Shown here piece after piece: positions 1-8,624 of a DNA stretch of 59,408 nucleotides. This DNA comes from Clostridiales bacterium (GTDB lineage Bacteria > Bacillota > Clostridia > Peptostreptococcales > Anaerovoracaceae). The translations under genes were made by a program, and so were the position numbers. Under the pieces are notes generated by a model that searched no databases, was not told where the DNA came from, and saw nothing but the letters and a program-made list of their open reading frames with translations. The stretch is taken from NCBI GenBank assembly GCA_022766365.1, contig JALENW010000002.1:1-59408 (forward strand). The letters are read 5' to 3'. The stretch's first letter is position 1. Each line of letters begins with the position of its first letter.

Positions 1-1233
1 AGGAGTCATTGACTCTCGTCGACCTCCGAAAATAATCGCTGATATAGGGACTCCTTCAGGTGAGTCAAATTCCTCTTTAGCCAGGGACGGACAGTTCTTT
101 GCATAGGCAGTGAATCTACTGTTGGGGTGTGCACCTTTTACCGTGGCCGTTTTTCCATTCCATGGCTTTCCTGTCCAGTCGAGAGCATTTTCCGGAGGGT
201 TATTATCCTTACCTTCCCACCATACGGTTTCGTCCTCAAGATTTTCGACTACATTTGTATAAATTGTATCTTTCCCGATAGTTTTGAGGGCATTTGGATT
301 GGACTTTTCATTGGTTCCGGGTACAACTCCAAAGAATCCATTTTCAGGATTGATTGCCCTGAGAGTCCCATCATCACCGATTTTCATCCACGCGATATCA
401 TCTCCGACTGTCCAGACTTTGTAGCCTTTATTCCTATAGATTTCAGGAGGAATAAGCATCGCAAGGTTTGTCTTGCCGCATGCAGAAGGAAAAGCAGCAG
501 CGACATATTTTCTGTCACCGTCAGGAAACTCTACACAGAGAATCAGCATGTGTTCTGCCATCCAACCCTGTTTGAACCCCTTGTAAGAAGCTATACGCAG
601 TGCGAAACATTTTTTCCCCAATAATACGTTTCCGCCATATTCCGAATTGACGGAAATAATAGTATCATCTTCCGGAAAGTGGCAGATATATCGCTTTTCA
701 GGATCTACATCACAGGTAGCATGCAGCCCTTTGACCCAATCAGAACCGCCGCGTATCATATCCATGATTTTAGAGCTGACTCTGGTCATTATACACATAC
801 TTATTACCACATAAAGGGAGTCAGTGATTTCGATGCCCGGCTTTGAATGAGATGATCCTACAGGTCCCATGGAATAGGGTATGACATACATAGTTTTGCC
901 CTTATAGCTACCACGTGCTATGCTGTATAAGAGATTATACGCTTCCTTGGAATCCATCCAGTTATTCGTAGGACCTGCATCAATTTCTTCCCGTGAGCAA
1001 ATAAAAGTTCGTCCTTCCGTTCTGGCTACATCATTTGGGTTTGAACGTCTAAGATAACAATTCGGCAACTTTTCTTCATTTAATTTATGGAGGACGCCTC
1101 TCCTTACAGCAATCCTCTTAAATTCATTCAGTTGTCTCTTGCTTCCGTCAACAAAACAGATTTCTTCGGCAGAAACCAGTTCCTTTATCTGAGAAATCCA
1201 TGTATCAAGGTCAGATGTATGATTACAGATCAT
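1..1233 (-). CDS. pckG: Phosphoenolpyruvate carboxykinase (GTP), 3' part missing
   Basis: Converts oxaloacetate and GTP to PEP, GDP and CO2 (gluconeogenic or anaplerotic, cytosolic). The minus-strand frame is open from an ATG at 1233 to the window edge and gives 411 residues of a protein that is normally about 600. Visible motifs are the substrate-loop RTEGRTF (about residue 71), EYGGN (198), the kinase-1a P-loop FPSACGKTN (248-256) and the metal-binding GDDIAWM (277-283). These are diagnostic for the GTP-dependent family, not the ATP-dependent one. AGGAG lies 6 bases before the ATG, which supports this start. The gene is divergent from the M20 peptidase gene. The C-terminal third lies outside the window. 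Confidence 0.93.
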   Translation of the reverse strand, partial: MICNHTSDLDTWISQIKELVSAEEICFVDGSKRQLNEFKRIAVRRGVLHKLNEEKLPNCYLRRSNPNDVARTEGRTFICSREEIDAGPTNNWMDSKEAYNLLYSIARGSYKGKTMYVIPYSMGPVGSSHSKPGIEITDSLYVVISMCIMTRVSSKIMDMIRGGSDWVKGLHATCDVDPEKRYICHFPEDDTIISVNSEYGGNVLLGKKCFALRIASYKGFKQGWMAEHMLILCVEFPDGDRKYVAAAFPSACGKTNLAMLIPPEIYRNKGYKVWTVGDDIAWMKIGDDGTLRAINPENGFFGVVPGTNEKSNPNALKTIGKDTIYTNVVENLEDETVWWEGKDNNPPENALDWTGKPWNGKTATVKGAHPNSRFTAYAKNCPSLAKEEFDSPEGVPISAIIFGGRRESMTP

Positions 1234-1765
1234 TTCAACTCCTAAAAATTATATATTAAGTTATATGGTTTTACATGTTTTATATCATGCGATTACATTC
1301 TATAACGAATGGATTTATTTTTCAAATATGAGAGAAACAGTAGACTTTAATAATTGTCATACCATCTCCTATTTTACATTTGAGATGATGGATTATATAA
1401 ATTTACAAAGCTTTTGTATACTAAAAAGATATAACGATATAATATATCATGCAACCAGAATAGTTATAAAGATGAAGTCTGTAAACTTAAGAACATTGCA
1501 TCGGCAACAAAAAAAAGCACAAATTCCTGTTGAACTGCAATACATATGAGGAGTCTCTATAGTAGAGATAGAACAAAGATACAATAAGATAATACAATAA
1601 ATCCCAATAATAGCGTTTGCGTGTTAAATTTCGGGAAGTTTTATAGGATATTTCCTTTAAGAATCATAAAAATAAATTTATACTTATATCAAACATCTTA
1701 TTTTTATATAGCATCGCCTATGATATAATTATAGACAATCATAAGCGTTAAGGAGGTATAAAAAT
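1234..1765. other. AT-rich intergenic region between divergent genes
   Basis: This stretch separates pckG from the M20 gene and is strongly AT-rich. It holds a short inverted repeat at 1554-1568 (TCTCTA, 3-base loop, TAGAGA) that could be an operator, and a TATAAT at 1724-1729 for the rightward gene. A 94-codon plus-strand open frame at 1265-1549 has no ribosome binding site, low-complexity composition and no recognisable domain, so I do not call it a gene. No tRNA or riboswitch fold is seen. Confidence 0.5.
1701..1729 (+). promoter_or_regulatory. Putative sigma-A promoter of the M20 gene
   Basis: A perfect TATAAT at 1724-1729 lies 37 bases before the TTG start. The -35 region at 17-base spacing is only a T-run, so the call rests on the -10. 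Confidence 0.4.
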
Positions 1766-2995
1766 TTGAGAGAAGATAATAGTATAAGTATTTTGCAAGA
1801 TGTTGTTAAAATTGCTTCTGAAAATGATAAGGAGCAATTGGTGGCAGAATATTATCAGAAGCTTTTAAAATTGCACGGAATTGAGTCAAAATTAGTTGAA
1901 TTCTCAGAGGGGAGATGCAGCTTAGTTGCGGAGATTGAAAACGGGGACGGCAAAACCCTTGCGCTGTCAGGTCATATGGATGTGGTAGATGCAGGTGATA
2001 AAAATGAATGGGTCTTTCCTCCATTTTCCGGACATATAGAAGATGGTGTAATTTGGGGTCGAGGTACTTCTGATATGAAATCAGGATTAACTGCCCTTGT
2101 TATTGCTATGATTGATCTTAATGAAAGCAAGCAGTTTAAAGGAAAATTGAGGCTTCTTGCTACGGTTGGTGAAGAAATCGGAGAATTGGGATCTGCTCAG
2201 TTGACTGATGAGGGCTACGTGGACGATGTTGACGGTATGTTAATCGGCGAACCCTGCAATTTAGGAATTGTACATGCCCATAAAGGTTCTTTGAATTATA
2301 AAGTTATATCAAAAGGCATATCAGCACACTCATCTACACCGGAGATGGGTGATAATGCAATAGAAAACCTGGTTGATGTAATCAACGAAATCAATAAGAT
2401 CTTGAAAGAAAAAATAGATCAGTTTGAAAATGATGTTTTGGGTAAGGCAATTCATAATATTACGCTGATAAATGGAGGCTCTCAAATTAACTCAATACCG
2501 GATTACGTAGAATTTCAGGCTAATGCCAGGACTATTCCGGAATTTAATAACGAAGATATGATAAACCTTATTAAAGAAGTCCTTGATAACTTTAATAAGG
2601 TTGATAAATATAATTTTGAACTTTTGGTAACTGCTAATCAACCGCCTGTAGAGGCAAGACCTGATTCAAGGCTGATTGGTATCATAACGGAAACGGTCAG
2701 AGACTTTGAATCATTAAAACCTCAAAATCTGATTTTGTCGATGGAGAAATTGTTGGGAGAAGATTTATCTGACCTTAAAAAATCAATGGATAATTTACGG
2801 GAAATCGCACCGACAGGAGTGTCAGCAACAACAGATGCTGCACAATTTCTGCGTAGAAACAAGGATATGGAATTGGCCATATACGGTCCGGGTGTCCCAA
2901 TGTTAAATCATAAGGTTAACGAAAGAATACCTCTGGACCAATATCTTGACTTTATCAAAGCATATAAACGAATAATTGAAAGGTACTTATCATAA
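1766..2995 (+). CDS. M20 family peptidase / ArgE-DapE type deacylase
   Basis: Zinc-dependent amidohydrolase of the ArgE/DapE/carboxypeptidase G2 superfamily that cleaves N-acyl or peptide bonds; the substrate cannot be read from the sequence. The metal ligand motifs are GHMDVV (His70, Asp72), GRGTSDMK (Asp103) and the general base pair GEEIGE (Glu136-Glu137). The dimerisation-domain motif AHSSTPEMG and a C-terminal NHKVNE follow in order. Length (409 aa) is normal. The start is TTG at 1766, with AAGGAGGT 9 bases upstream. A good terminator follows, so the gene appears monocistronic. Confidence 0.9.
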   Translation: MREDNSISILQDVVKIASENDKEQLVAEYYQKLLKLHGIESKLVEFSEGRCSLVAEIENGDGKTLALSGHMDVVDAGDKNEWVFPPFSGHIEDGVIWGRGTSDMKSGLTALVIAMIDLNESKQFKGKLRLLATVGEEIGELGSAQLTDEGYVDDVDGMLIGEPCNLGIVHAHKGSLNYKVISKGISAHSSTPEMGDNAIENLVDVINEINKILKEKIDQFENDVLGKAIHNITLINGGSQINSIPDYVEFQANARTIPEFNNEDMINLIKEVLDNFNKVDKYNFELLVTANQPPVEARPDSRLIGIITETVRDFESLKPQNLILSMEKLLGEDLSDLKKSMDNLREIAPTGVSATTDAAQFLRRNKDMELAIYGPGVPMLNHKVNERIPLDQYLDFIKAYKRIIERYLS

Positions 2996-3047
2996 GTTAG
3001 TTGATTCGAGATATGAAAATTGCCTAAAAAATAGATCGAATTTTAAA

Positions 3048-3100
3048 CAGACTCTCAAAGGACGTGAAATATATCAACCTTTGAGGGTCTGTTGTTATTT
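3048..3100 (+). terminator. Rho-independent terminator after the M20 gene
   Basis: A 14-bp stem (3048-3061 with 3078-3091, one G-U pair) closes a 16-base loop and is followed by the T-rich stretch TTGTTATTTTG. Confidence 0.8.
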
Positions 3101-3221
3101 TGTTGGAAGTCTGTGAGAATCATATAAATGGGGAAAAGAAAAGTGTGCACAGGCTAATCCTCATATCTGAAGTCGGGATTTACACTGTTATCCTGCTAAA
3201 AAATATAAAGGAGATATCTTA

Positions 3222-3827
3222 ATGCGATACGGATATATAAGGGTTTCAACAAAAGAACAGAATGTGGATAGGCAGTTAACTGCGATTTTGAACGTCGGAA
3301 TAGAAATGGATAATATCTACATCGACAAGGCCAGTGGGAAAGACTTTGAAAGAAAAAGCTACAGAAAATTGATCAAGAGGATAAAGGAAAACGATGATAT
3401 TTATGTGAAATCTATAGACCGCTTGGGAAGAAATTATGATGAAATTATCAAAGAATGGAATCAAATAACGAAGAGAATAGGGGCTAACATAATCGTAATC
3501 GACTTCCCTTTGTTGGACACAAGGGAAAAAAGAGATAAAGATATAACAGGAAGATTTTTGTCCGATATTGTTCTGCAAATACTTTCCTATGTTGCCCAAG
3601 TTGAAAGAGAAAATATTCGTCAAAGACAAATGGAGGGGATAATTGAAGCAAGAAAAAGAGGCGTGAAATTTGGACGACCAAAAAGGAATAAGCCCGATAA
3701 TTATGATGAGGTGTACAAATTATGGAAAAAGGGCGAGCTTTCCCTAAGAAAAGCGGCAAAGAAACTAAATGTAAGCCCGAGCATGTTTTCAAAGTGGATA
3801 AAAAAAGATTCTAAAGAGGGACTATAA
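3222..3827 (+). CDS. Small serine recombinase (resolvase/invertase family)
   Basis: Site-specific recombinase of the resolvase/invertase type. The N-terminal catalytic domain starts YIRVS with Ser9 in the nucleophile position, and SIDRLGRNY supplies the active-site arginines Arg67 and Arg70. The long dimerisation helix follows (about 105-140, with VERENIRQRQ), then GRPK and a C-terminal helix-turn-helix at about 165-195. At 201 aa it has the usual length of a small resolvase or invertase. The start is ATG with AAGGAG upstream. No transposase, relaxase or invertible segment is evident next to it, so its DNA target is unknown. It may be a relic of a mobile element or a phase-variation enzyme acting elsewhere. 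Confidence 0.9.
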   Translation: MRYGYIRVSTKEQNVDRQLTAILNVGIEMDNIYIDKASGKDFERKSYRKLIKRIKENDDIYVKSIDRLGRNYDEIIKEWNQITKRIGANIIVIDFPLLDTREKRDKDITGRFLSDIVLQILSYVAQVERENIRQRQMEGIIEARKRGVKFGRPKRNKPDNYDEVYKLWKKGELSLRKAAKKLNVSPSMFSKWIKKDSKEGL

Positions 3828-3830
3828 AGC

Positions 3831-3859
3831 TTCACTTTTGAGGAGGGATACTTTATAAT
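3831..3859 (+). promoter_or_regulatory. Putative promoter of the Rrf2-type gene
   Basis: TTCACT and TATAAT are separated by 17 bases just after the recombinase stop codon. Transcription would leave a leader of about 110 bases before the regulator's ATG. A separate TTGACA at 3909-3914 lacks a good -10. Confidence 0.45.
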
Positions 3860-3978
3860 GTGACTGAATAGTAAAAAAATTATCAGTTTATACTTTGGAA
3901 TTTAATATTTGACATATTCAAAGCTTTTGAGTGCATTGTTGAAATAAATGGTATAAAAAATAATAGACAGGAGTAAAA

Positions 3979-4395
3979 ATGCAGTTAAATCAAACTACGG
4001 ATTATGCAGTCCGAATCGTTGTATTTTTGAGTAGAAAAAAGAATTTCGTCAGTTCGAATGAGATTTCGAAAGAAACCGGTGTTACTCAGAATTACACGAG
4101 GGAAATATTAAGAACACTAACATCAAAGAAGTTAATAAAAATAAAGAGAGGTGTAAAGGGCGGCTATAAACTTAACAGGTCACCGGAGGAAATGAGCCTT
4201 TACGATATTTTTGCTGCCATGGAGAAGTCGATCAAAATAAATCCGTGCCTTGAACATGAGGGAAGCTGTACGTTATACGGAGATGATGGTTGTCATGTAA
4301 AAAGGTATTATACGCTTTTGCAACAGGAATTTGAAGAAAAATTAAAATGTATGACTATCGCAAAGTTGGAGGCTTTTAAAGATGATGAAGGATAA
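3979..4395 (+). CDS. Rrf2 family transcriptional regulator, probably Fe-S binding
   Basis: DNA-binding regulator of the IscR/NsrR/CymR family. It begins with the typical MQLNQTTDYAVRI, and a winged helix covers residues 1-65 (GGYKLNR wing). Three cysteines at 90, 97 and 105 (C-x6-C-x7-C) sit where Fe-S Rrf2 proteins bind their cluster, so redox, NO or iron-sulfur sensing is likely. Length is 138 aa. The ATG start has GACAGGAG upstream. No isc/suf or cysteine genes lie next to it, so the regulon is unknown. Confidence 0.9.
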   Translation: MQLNQTTDYAVRIVVFLSRKKNFVSSNEISKETGVTQNYTREILRTLTSKKLIKIKRGVKGGYKLNRSPEEMSLYDIFAAMEKSIKINPCLEHEGSCTLYGDDGCHVKRYYTLLQQEFEEKLKCMTIAKLEAFKDDEG

Positions 4396-4527
4396 AAGAA
4401 TCGTATAACAGATATGTAAGAAGTTTAGTTCCTGTGAGAAAGAAATGTTGAAATCATCAGTGATTGCAATAGGAGTATTATTTTTACAGGTTATAAAGCT
4501 ATAATCAGTTAATGGCTTTATGAATAA

Positions 4528-4571
4528 TATAAACTAAAGACACCGTCAAGGATATGGTAATCCATGACGGT
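4528..4571 (-). terminator. Putative terminator of the eetA-eetB-pepP operon
   Basis: Read on the minus strand, a hairpin (ACCGTCA/TGACGGT with an inner GGAT/ATCC after a T:T mismatch) lies about 50 bases past the pepP stop and is followed by a modest T-rich tract. Confidence 0.5.
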
Positions 4572-4617
4572 GGCCATCATAATTTGATGATCATTTCCCG
4601 AAGTCATTCAGGCTGTA

Positions 4618-6468
4618 TTATTCAGAAAATCCACGGAGCCAGTTCCAAAAATCTTCGTCTGCGAGAATTACCGGCTGAGAATTTTCCGCCTCCTCTCGCA
4701 GCTTTTTATATACGAGAGAATGATAATCGTGTAGTTGTTTTGTTTCCTCAGAGGTGAGCATAGATTCAAGGACAACATCCGTATCATAAGGGCAAAGTGT
4801 CAGATTGCTGAAACAGAAATTTCCATCATCTGCACGTATTACCTCAACGAGATTCTCTATTCTCACACCAAATTTACCCTCAAGATATACCCCGGGTTCA
4901 TTAGAAACTACATTTCCGACTTCGAGAGGAAGATTTCCTTTAGGACTTATGGTTATAGGACCCTCGTGAACATTGAGCATATGGCCGACACCATGACCGG
5001 TTCCGTGACTGTAGCTGTATCCGAAGGGCTCCATTTGTGCCTTTGGAATTTTGTCCAGCTCACTTCCTTTGGTGCATGGAAGGAAAACAGCTCTGGCAAG
5101 TGCCAGATGGGCCTTTAGCACTGCGGTGTATGCTTTTTTCATCTCGCCGGAGACCGTACCGATACCCACGGTCCTTGTTACATCAGTTGTTCCGGTGGCG
5201 TATTGACCGCCTGTATCTGCAAGGAGAAGGGAGTCACCTGTGACAAGGACATCTGCGCCTTCGCTGAAAGAATAGTGAACTATCGCTCCGTTACTAGCAA
5301 AACCCAAAATCGGATTAAAACTTGGTCCTCGATACTCGTCACTTTGATATCGAAAGTCATCAAGGACTTTACTTAACTCAGATTCTCGCATAGAGGATGA
5401 TTTAGGGGCATATTCATTTTTCAGCCAATAGATGAATCTCGTGAGAGCCAGACCGTCTTTAATGTGAGCCCTTCTCATACCCTCAAGTTCCGTTTGGTTT
5501 TTAACCGCCTTCATATATTCAATTGGACTGGTAATACTGATTATTTTTTCTATGTGATTTACAAAGTCTAGAACTCTGCAAGGTGTGGTAGCTAAGTCTA
5601 GAACCAATTTGCTATCAGTCGGCATTGCTTTGAGATCATCATAAACCTCATCATAGGTCCCGTCTCGGAGGGTATAAAGTTTTGCTGAATTGCTGTCTAT
5701 GAGAGCGTAGCCATAAAAAAGAGGACTGTCAGGGAAATCCCTGCCTCTTTTGTTGAAAAGCCAAGCAATATCGTCTAACGCCGATACGAAATAATGGCTC
5801 GCTCCGACTTTCCGCATAGCTGCACGCACTCGTGCCAGCTTTGAATCGACAGACTCACCTGTGACGGTAATTTCCAGATTCTCAATCGGCTCGGATTTGA
5901 CAGCAGGTCTTTCTTTCCAAAGTTTTGCAACGAAGTCTGTATCCTTAAATTTAACACCTAATTCTGAGTTTATTGAAGGAGTGTTTTCAGAATTTTGTTT
6001 TTTTGATTTGGACGACATGGGAGTATTTGTATATTCAAGGGAGTCTTTGGTAGAAGCTTGAATTGTATCCTTTAGCCTTTGGAAAGCTTCGGCTGTGAAC
6101 ACACCCATATCCAGGGCAATGACCCGAATTTTGCCGTCTCTGACGTAGCGCCCTATAAGGGATTCATAACTTTCCGTTTGCGGAAGCCCAAGCTTCATAA
6201 GTGTTACCTCAGGAGGAAGCTGATCTGCCGCTTGAAGAAAGTATCTGCTGTCAGTCCATAGAAAAGCTTCTGAAGATGTCACAAGAACATCACCGGCTGA
6301 TCCGGTGAACCCTGTCAGAAATGAGATTTCGTGATAATGTGCATCTAACATTTCTGAGCCGTGAGGATCGCTCATAGGGATTATGTATGCATCAACTCCG
6401 TTTGCTCTCATAAGACTTTGTACATTTTTTATTCTCTTTGAAAAAATTTCTTGATCTACCTTGCTCAT
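4618..6468 (-). CDS. pepP: Aminopeptidase P, three-domain type (M24B)
   Basis: Metallopeptidase that removes N-terminal residues before proline. It has the long three-domain layout of eukaryote-like aminopeptidase P (616 aa): creatinase N domain at about 8-135, a second creatinase-like domain at about 200-325, and a pita-bread catalytic domain at about 330-560. Dinuclear metal ligands are Asp418 (LLLADTGG), Asp429 (TTDVTR), the GTGHGVGH histidine (about 492), Glu524 (NEPG) and Glu538 (RIENL). A Ser/Lys/Asn-rich linker of about 30 residues (141-172) separates the first two domains. It starts at ATG 6468 with AGGAG upstream, 26 bases after the Gx transporter gene, so it is the last gene of that operon. 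Confidence 0.93.
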   Translation of the reverse strand: MSKVDQEIFSKRIKNVQSLMRANGVDAYIIPMSDPHGSEMLDAHYHEISFLTGFTGSAGDVLVTSSEAFLWTDSRYFLQAADQLPPEVTLMKLGLPQTESYESLIGRYVRDGKIRVIALDMGVFTAEAFQRLKDTIQASTKDSLEYTNTPMSSKSKKQNSENTPSINSELGVKFKDTDFVAKLWKERPAVKSEPIENLEITVTGESVDSKLARVRAAMRKVGASHYFVSALDDIAWLFNKRGRDFPDSPLFYGYALIDSNSAKLYTLRDGTYDEVYDDLKAMPTDSKLVLDLATTPCRVLDFVNHIEKIISITSPIEYMKAVKNQTELEGMRRAHIKDGLALTRFIYWLKNEYAPKSSSMRESELSKVLDDFRYQSDEYRGPSFNPILGFASNGAIVHYSFSEGADVLVTGDSLLLADTGGQYATGTTDVTRTVGIGTVSGEMKKAYTAVLKAHLALARAVFLPCTKGSELDKIPKAQMEPFGYSYSHGTGHGVGHMLNVHEGPITISPKGNLPLEVGNVVSNEPGVYLEGKFGVRIENLVEVIRADDGNFCFSNLTLCPYDTDVVLESMLTSEETKQLHDYHSLVYKKLREEAENSQPVILADEDFWNWLRGFSE

Positions 6469-6494
6469 AGGAACTCCTCTCTTATTTATATGGA

Positions 6495-7115
6495 CTAGCT
6501 CAAAACTCGATTACGCAAATTTGGGAAAAGCTGTCGTGGGATCTTGGCTCCAAGATAATATGCAATGAAGCCTATTACAATACCCGTTCCCATTCCGGAG
6601 AACAGAAGAACCGGGAAATAGTAAAATATTTTCAGATTTGAAATCAGTTGGGCGGCCACAAGAATCTGACCGAGATTATGAAAAACTCCGCCTGCCATGG
6701 AGACGCCAACTATGCTGAATTTTCGAGATTTTATCAGACCGATCATCACGATGAAACTTATAATTCCGCCTCCCATGGAATACATGATTCCGAATACGCC
6801 TGAAAACAGAAGCCCCGAAAGACATATTCTGACCACATTTATTGTCAGGGCATATTTCCAATCAAGACCGTAAAGAGCGATTATAATAACAAGATTAGCA
6901 AGACCCAATTTAACTCCGGGGATTCCAAGACTTATGGGTATCAGGAATTCCACATAGGAGAATATCAATGCCAGACATGCGAGCATGGCAGCCATTGTCA
7001 AATTACCCGCGGAGGTTCTCATATTACTCTCCTTGAAGGCAGTTTCGTGTCCGGAGAATCTCATCTTTTGCGAATTATCTGCGGCAGGGGATTGTTGTCT
7101 AGTTTGAGATGACAT
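6495..7115 (-). CDS. Gx transporter family membrane protein (EetB-like)
   Basis: Integral membrane protein of about 206 aa with some five to six hydrophobic segments, Gly-rich turns (SLGIPGVKLGLAN, MYSMGGG, SGMGTG) and AMLACLALIFSYVEFLIP near the N terminus. This pattern matches the Gx transporter family, once called heptaprenyl diphosphate synthase component I. In Listeria the family member is EetB of the flavin-based extracellular electron transfer locus. The gene overlaps the EetA-like gene: I choose ATG 7115, which has GGAGG ten bases upstream, over the in-frame ATG at 7124 that abuts the Shine-Dalgarno. A role in electron transfer or flavin supply is inferred from the neighbours. Confidence 0.85.
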   Translation of the reverse strand: MSSQTRQQSPAADNSQKMRFSGHETAFKESNMRTSAGNLTMAAMLACLALIFSYVEFLIPISLGIPGVKLGLANLVIIIALYGLDWKYALTINVVRICLSGLLFSGVFGIMYSMGGGIISFIVMIGLIKSRKFSIVGVSMAGGVFHNLGQILVAAQLISNLKIFYYFPVLLFSGMGTGIVIGFIAYYLGAKIPRQLFPNLRNRVLS

Positions 7116-7506
7116 CAATATCATCCCTCCTTTCCCTTACAATTTCCACTACTACCTGATTGGGCAGACATATGATGGCCTGGGATGTGTTTGAAATTGC
7201 TCCCTGATGGACACAGTTTTGGTTACGACAATCGGAAAAAGTCATTGAAACCTTGCCGTCCTTTATGGTAACATTGTTCTGGTGACCTTGAAATCTTACC
7301 TTGATTGTTCGATTTTTTCGGAGGTCGTATGTGCCGTATATTTCTCCGCCGGTTTTGATAACCACTTTTCCTCCCGGATTGGCTTCTCCTGTAACCAGTA
7401 GAGTTGCTGCGATTCCGAGGATTATTAGAAGCAAAAATAAAGCCAAATCGGCTTTCTTTATAATCGAGGTATTTATGAAAAAATCTTTAATCCTTTTCCT
7501 GTTCAT
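7099..7506 (-). CDS. NusG domain II-containing protein (EetA-like)
   Basis: Membrane-anchored extracytoplasmic protein. One transmembrane segment (about 20-38) follows a short basic N terminus, then a NusG domain II-like beta domain (about 45-125) with the characteristic DCRNQNCVHQG and ICLPN motifs. This is the domain of Listeria EetA. The frame stays open upstream to 7617, but that part mirrors the divergent apbE gene. I choose ATG 7506, giving 135 aa. It has no Shine-Dalgarno, and a near-consensus promoter ends only about 10 bases before it, so the mRNA may be leaderless, or a downstream TTG at 7446 may be used. Its 5' end overlaps apbE by 32 bases in divergent orientation. Confidence 0.8.
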   Translation of the reverse strand: MNRKRIKDFFINTSIIKKADLALFLLLIILGIAATLLVTGEANPGGKVVIKTGGEIYGTYDLRKNRTIKVRFQGHQNNVTIKDGKVSMTFSDCRNQNCVHQGAISNTSQAIICLPNQVVVEIVRERRDDIDVISN

Positions 7507-8521
7507 AATCATCGTAATTATATCACAGATGGCATGTTCGGTAAAGTCCGGCTTGCAAGGTGAAGCAGATCCTGACCCTGTAGCAAAGGAGGGATTCTTT
7601 TTCGATACCGTCTGCACTATTTCTATTTACAATATGAAGGATATGAGTGAAGAAAAGGCAGGCAAAATCATAGATTCAGCATTCAAGGAGGCAGAGAAAT
7701 ATGAGAAAATATTCTCCAAACAGACTGAAGGTACCGAGCTTTGGCAGTTGAACCACGATGGAAGAAAAGATGTCTCTGAGGATCTTTTCAAAAGTATAGA
7801 GACAGGCATCAGATATGGAGATATATCGGGAGGTAAGTTTGACATAACAATGGGTGGAGTTTTGGACCTTTGGGATTTTCACAATTCGCAATCACCCTCT
7901 TTGCCTTCCAAGAGCGACATGGACAAGGAGCTTCGAACAGTGGGATATCAAGCAATATCACTGACAAAGCACGAGGACGGTTCCGGCACCGTCACTCTAG
8001 GAAAAGAGGGACAGGAGGTTGACCTTGGCGGTATAGCTAAAGGGTATATCTGCGATAAGATTTCCCAACATCTGAAAGACAAGGGCGTTAAATCAGCTAT
8101 TGTGAACCTTGGGGGGAATATCACGGTCATAGGCGAAAAGACCAAAGATAAACCGTTTAAGGTGGGAATCGAAAAACCTTATTCAGAAAGAAAAGAAATA
8201 ATAGGAACAGTAGATATGAGAAATCAGACTGTTGTGACCTCCGGAATTTATGAGAGGTATGTAGAGGTTAATGGAAACAAGTACCATCATATATTGGATC
8301 CGGCTACAGGATGGCCTATAGATACAGATGTGAGCAGTGTCACTATTTTGTCGAAATTTGGAAATTCCATGAATTGTGACGCCATGTCAACTACGGCTCT
8401 TCTTCTCGGATCTGAAAAGGGGTTGCAGCTTGTTGAAAAAACGCCGGATATGGAAGCCCTTTTTCAACTTAAGGACGGAACCAGAATTACAACTTCAGGA
8501 TTCAAGTATGAGGAAAGGTAA
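7475..8521 (+). CDS. apbE: FAD:protein FMN transferase, lipoprotein (ApbE/FmnB-like)
   Basis: Moves FMN from FAD onto Ser/Thr of exported flavoproteins at the outer face of the membrane. ATG 7475 opens a classical lipoprotein signal peptide (MKKSLILFLF, lipobox ending QMAC with Cys21). ApbE motifs follow: FFDTVCTISIY, a DLGGIAKGY flavin-binding segment, NLGGNI, HHILDPATGWP and CDAMSTTALLLG. The protein is 348 aa, normal for the family. An in-frame start at 7301 would add residues that only mirror the opposite eetA-like gene. It lies divergent to eetA-eetB, as expected for an EET accessory set. No flavinylated substrate, Ndh2 or PplA is in the window. Confidence 0.92.
   Translation: MKKSLILFLFIIIVIISQMACSVKSGLQGEADPDPVAKEGFFFDTVCTISIYNMKDMSEEKAGKIIDSAFKEAEKYEKIFSKQTEGTELWQLNHDGRKDVSEDLFKSIETGIRYGDISGGKFDITMGGVLDLWDFHNSQSPSLPSKSDMDKELRTVGYQAISLTKHEDGSGTVTLGKEGQEVDLGGIAKGYICDKISQHLKDKGVKSAIVNLGGNITVIGEKTKDKPFKVGIEKPYSERKEIIGTVDMRNQTVVTSGIYERYVEVNGNKYHHILDPATGWPIDTDVSSVTILSKFGNSMNCDAMSTTALLLGSEKGLQLVEKTPDMEALFQLKDGTRITTSGFKYEER
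7517..7545 (-). promoter_or_regulatory. Promoter of the eetA-eetB-pepP operon
   Basis: On the minus strand TTTACC and TATAAT are 17 bases apart, with a TGA extension directly before the -10. It lies inside the apbE signal-peptide coding region. The transcription start would fall at or within a few bases of the eetA ATG. Confidence 0.65.
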
Positions 8522-8559
8522 TTATTTTTTGCGACTATTTTAAATTCCCGCCAATATGC

Positions 8560-8588
8560 TGGAAATGAATCATGGAAAGTGGTAAAAT
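8560..8588 (+). promoter_or_regulatory. Putative promoter of pta
   Basis: TGGAAA and TAAAAT with a 17-base spacer, about 37 bases before the pta ATG. Confidence 0.5.
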
Positions 8589-8624
8589 ATTTTTGTTCAA
8601 TCAAGAAAAGTGGAGGAGATTACA

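Noticed and set aside
127-624. 165-codon plus-strand frame opposite pckG
   Set aside because: It is the mirror of the PEP carboxykinase coding sequence, which carries all family motifs.
1265-1549. 94-codon plus-strand open frame in the pckG-M20 gap
   Set aside because: No ribosome binding site, AT-driven low-complexity peptide with no recognisable family, and a position in a divergent promoter region.
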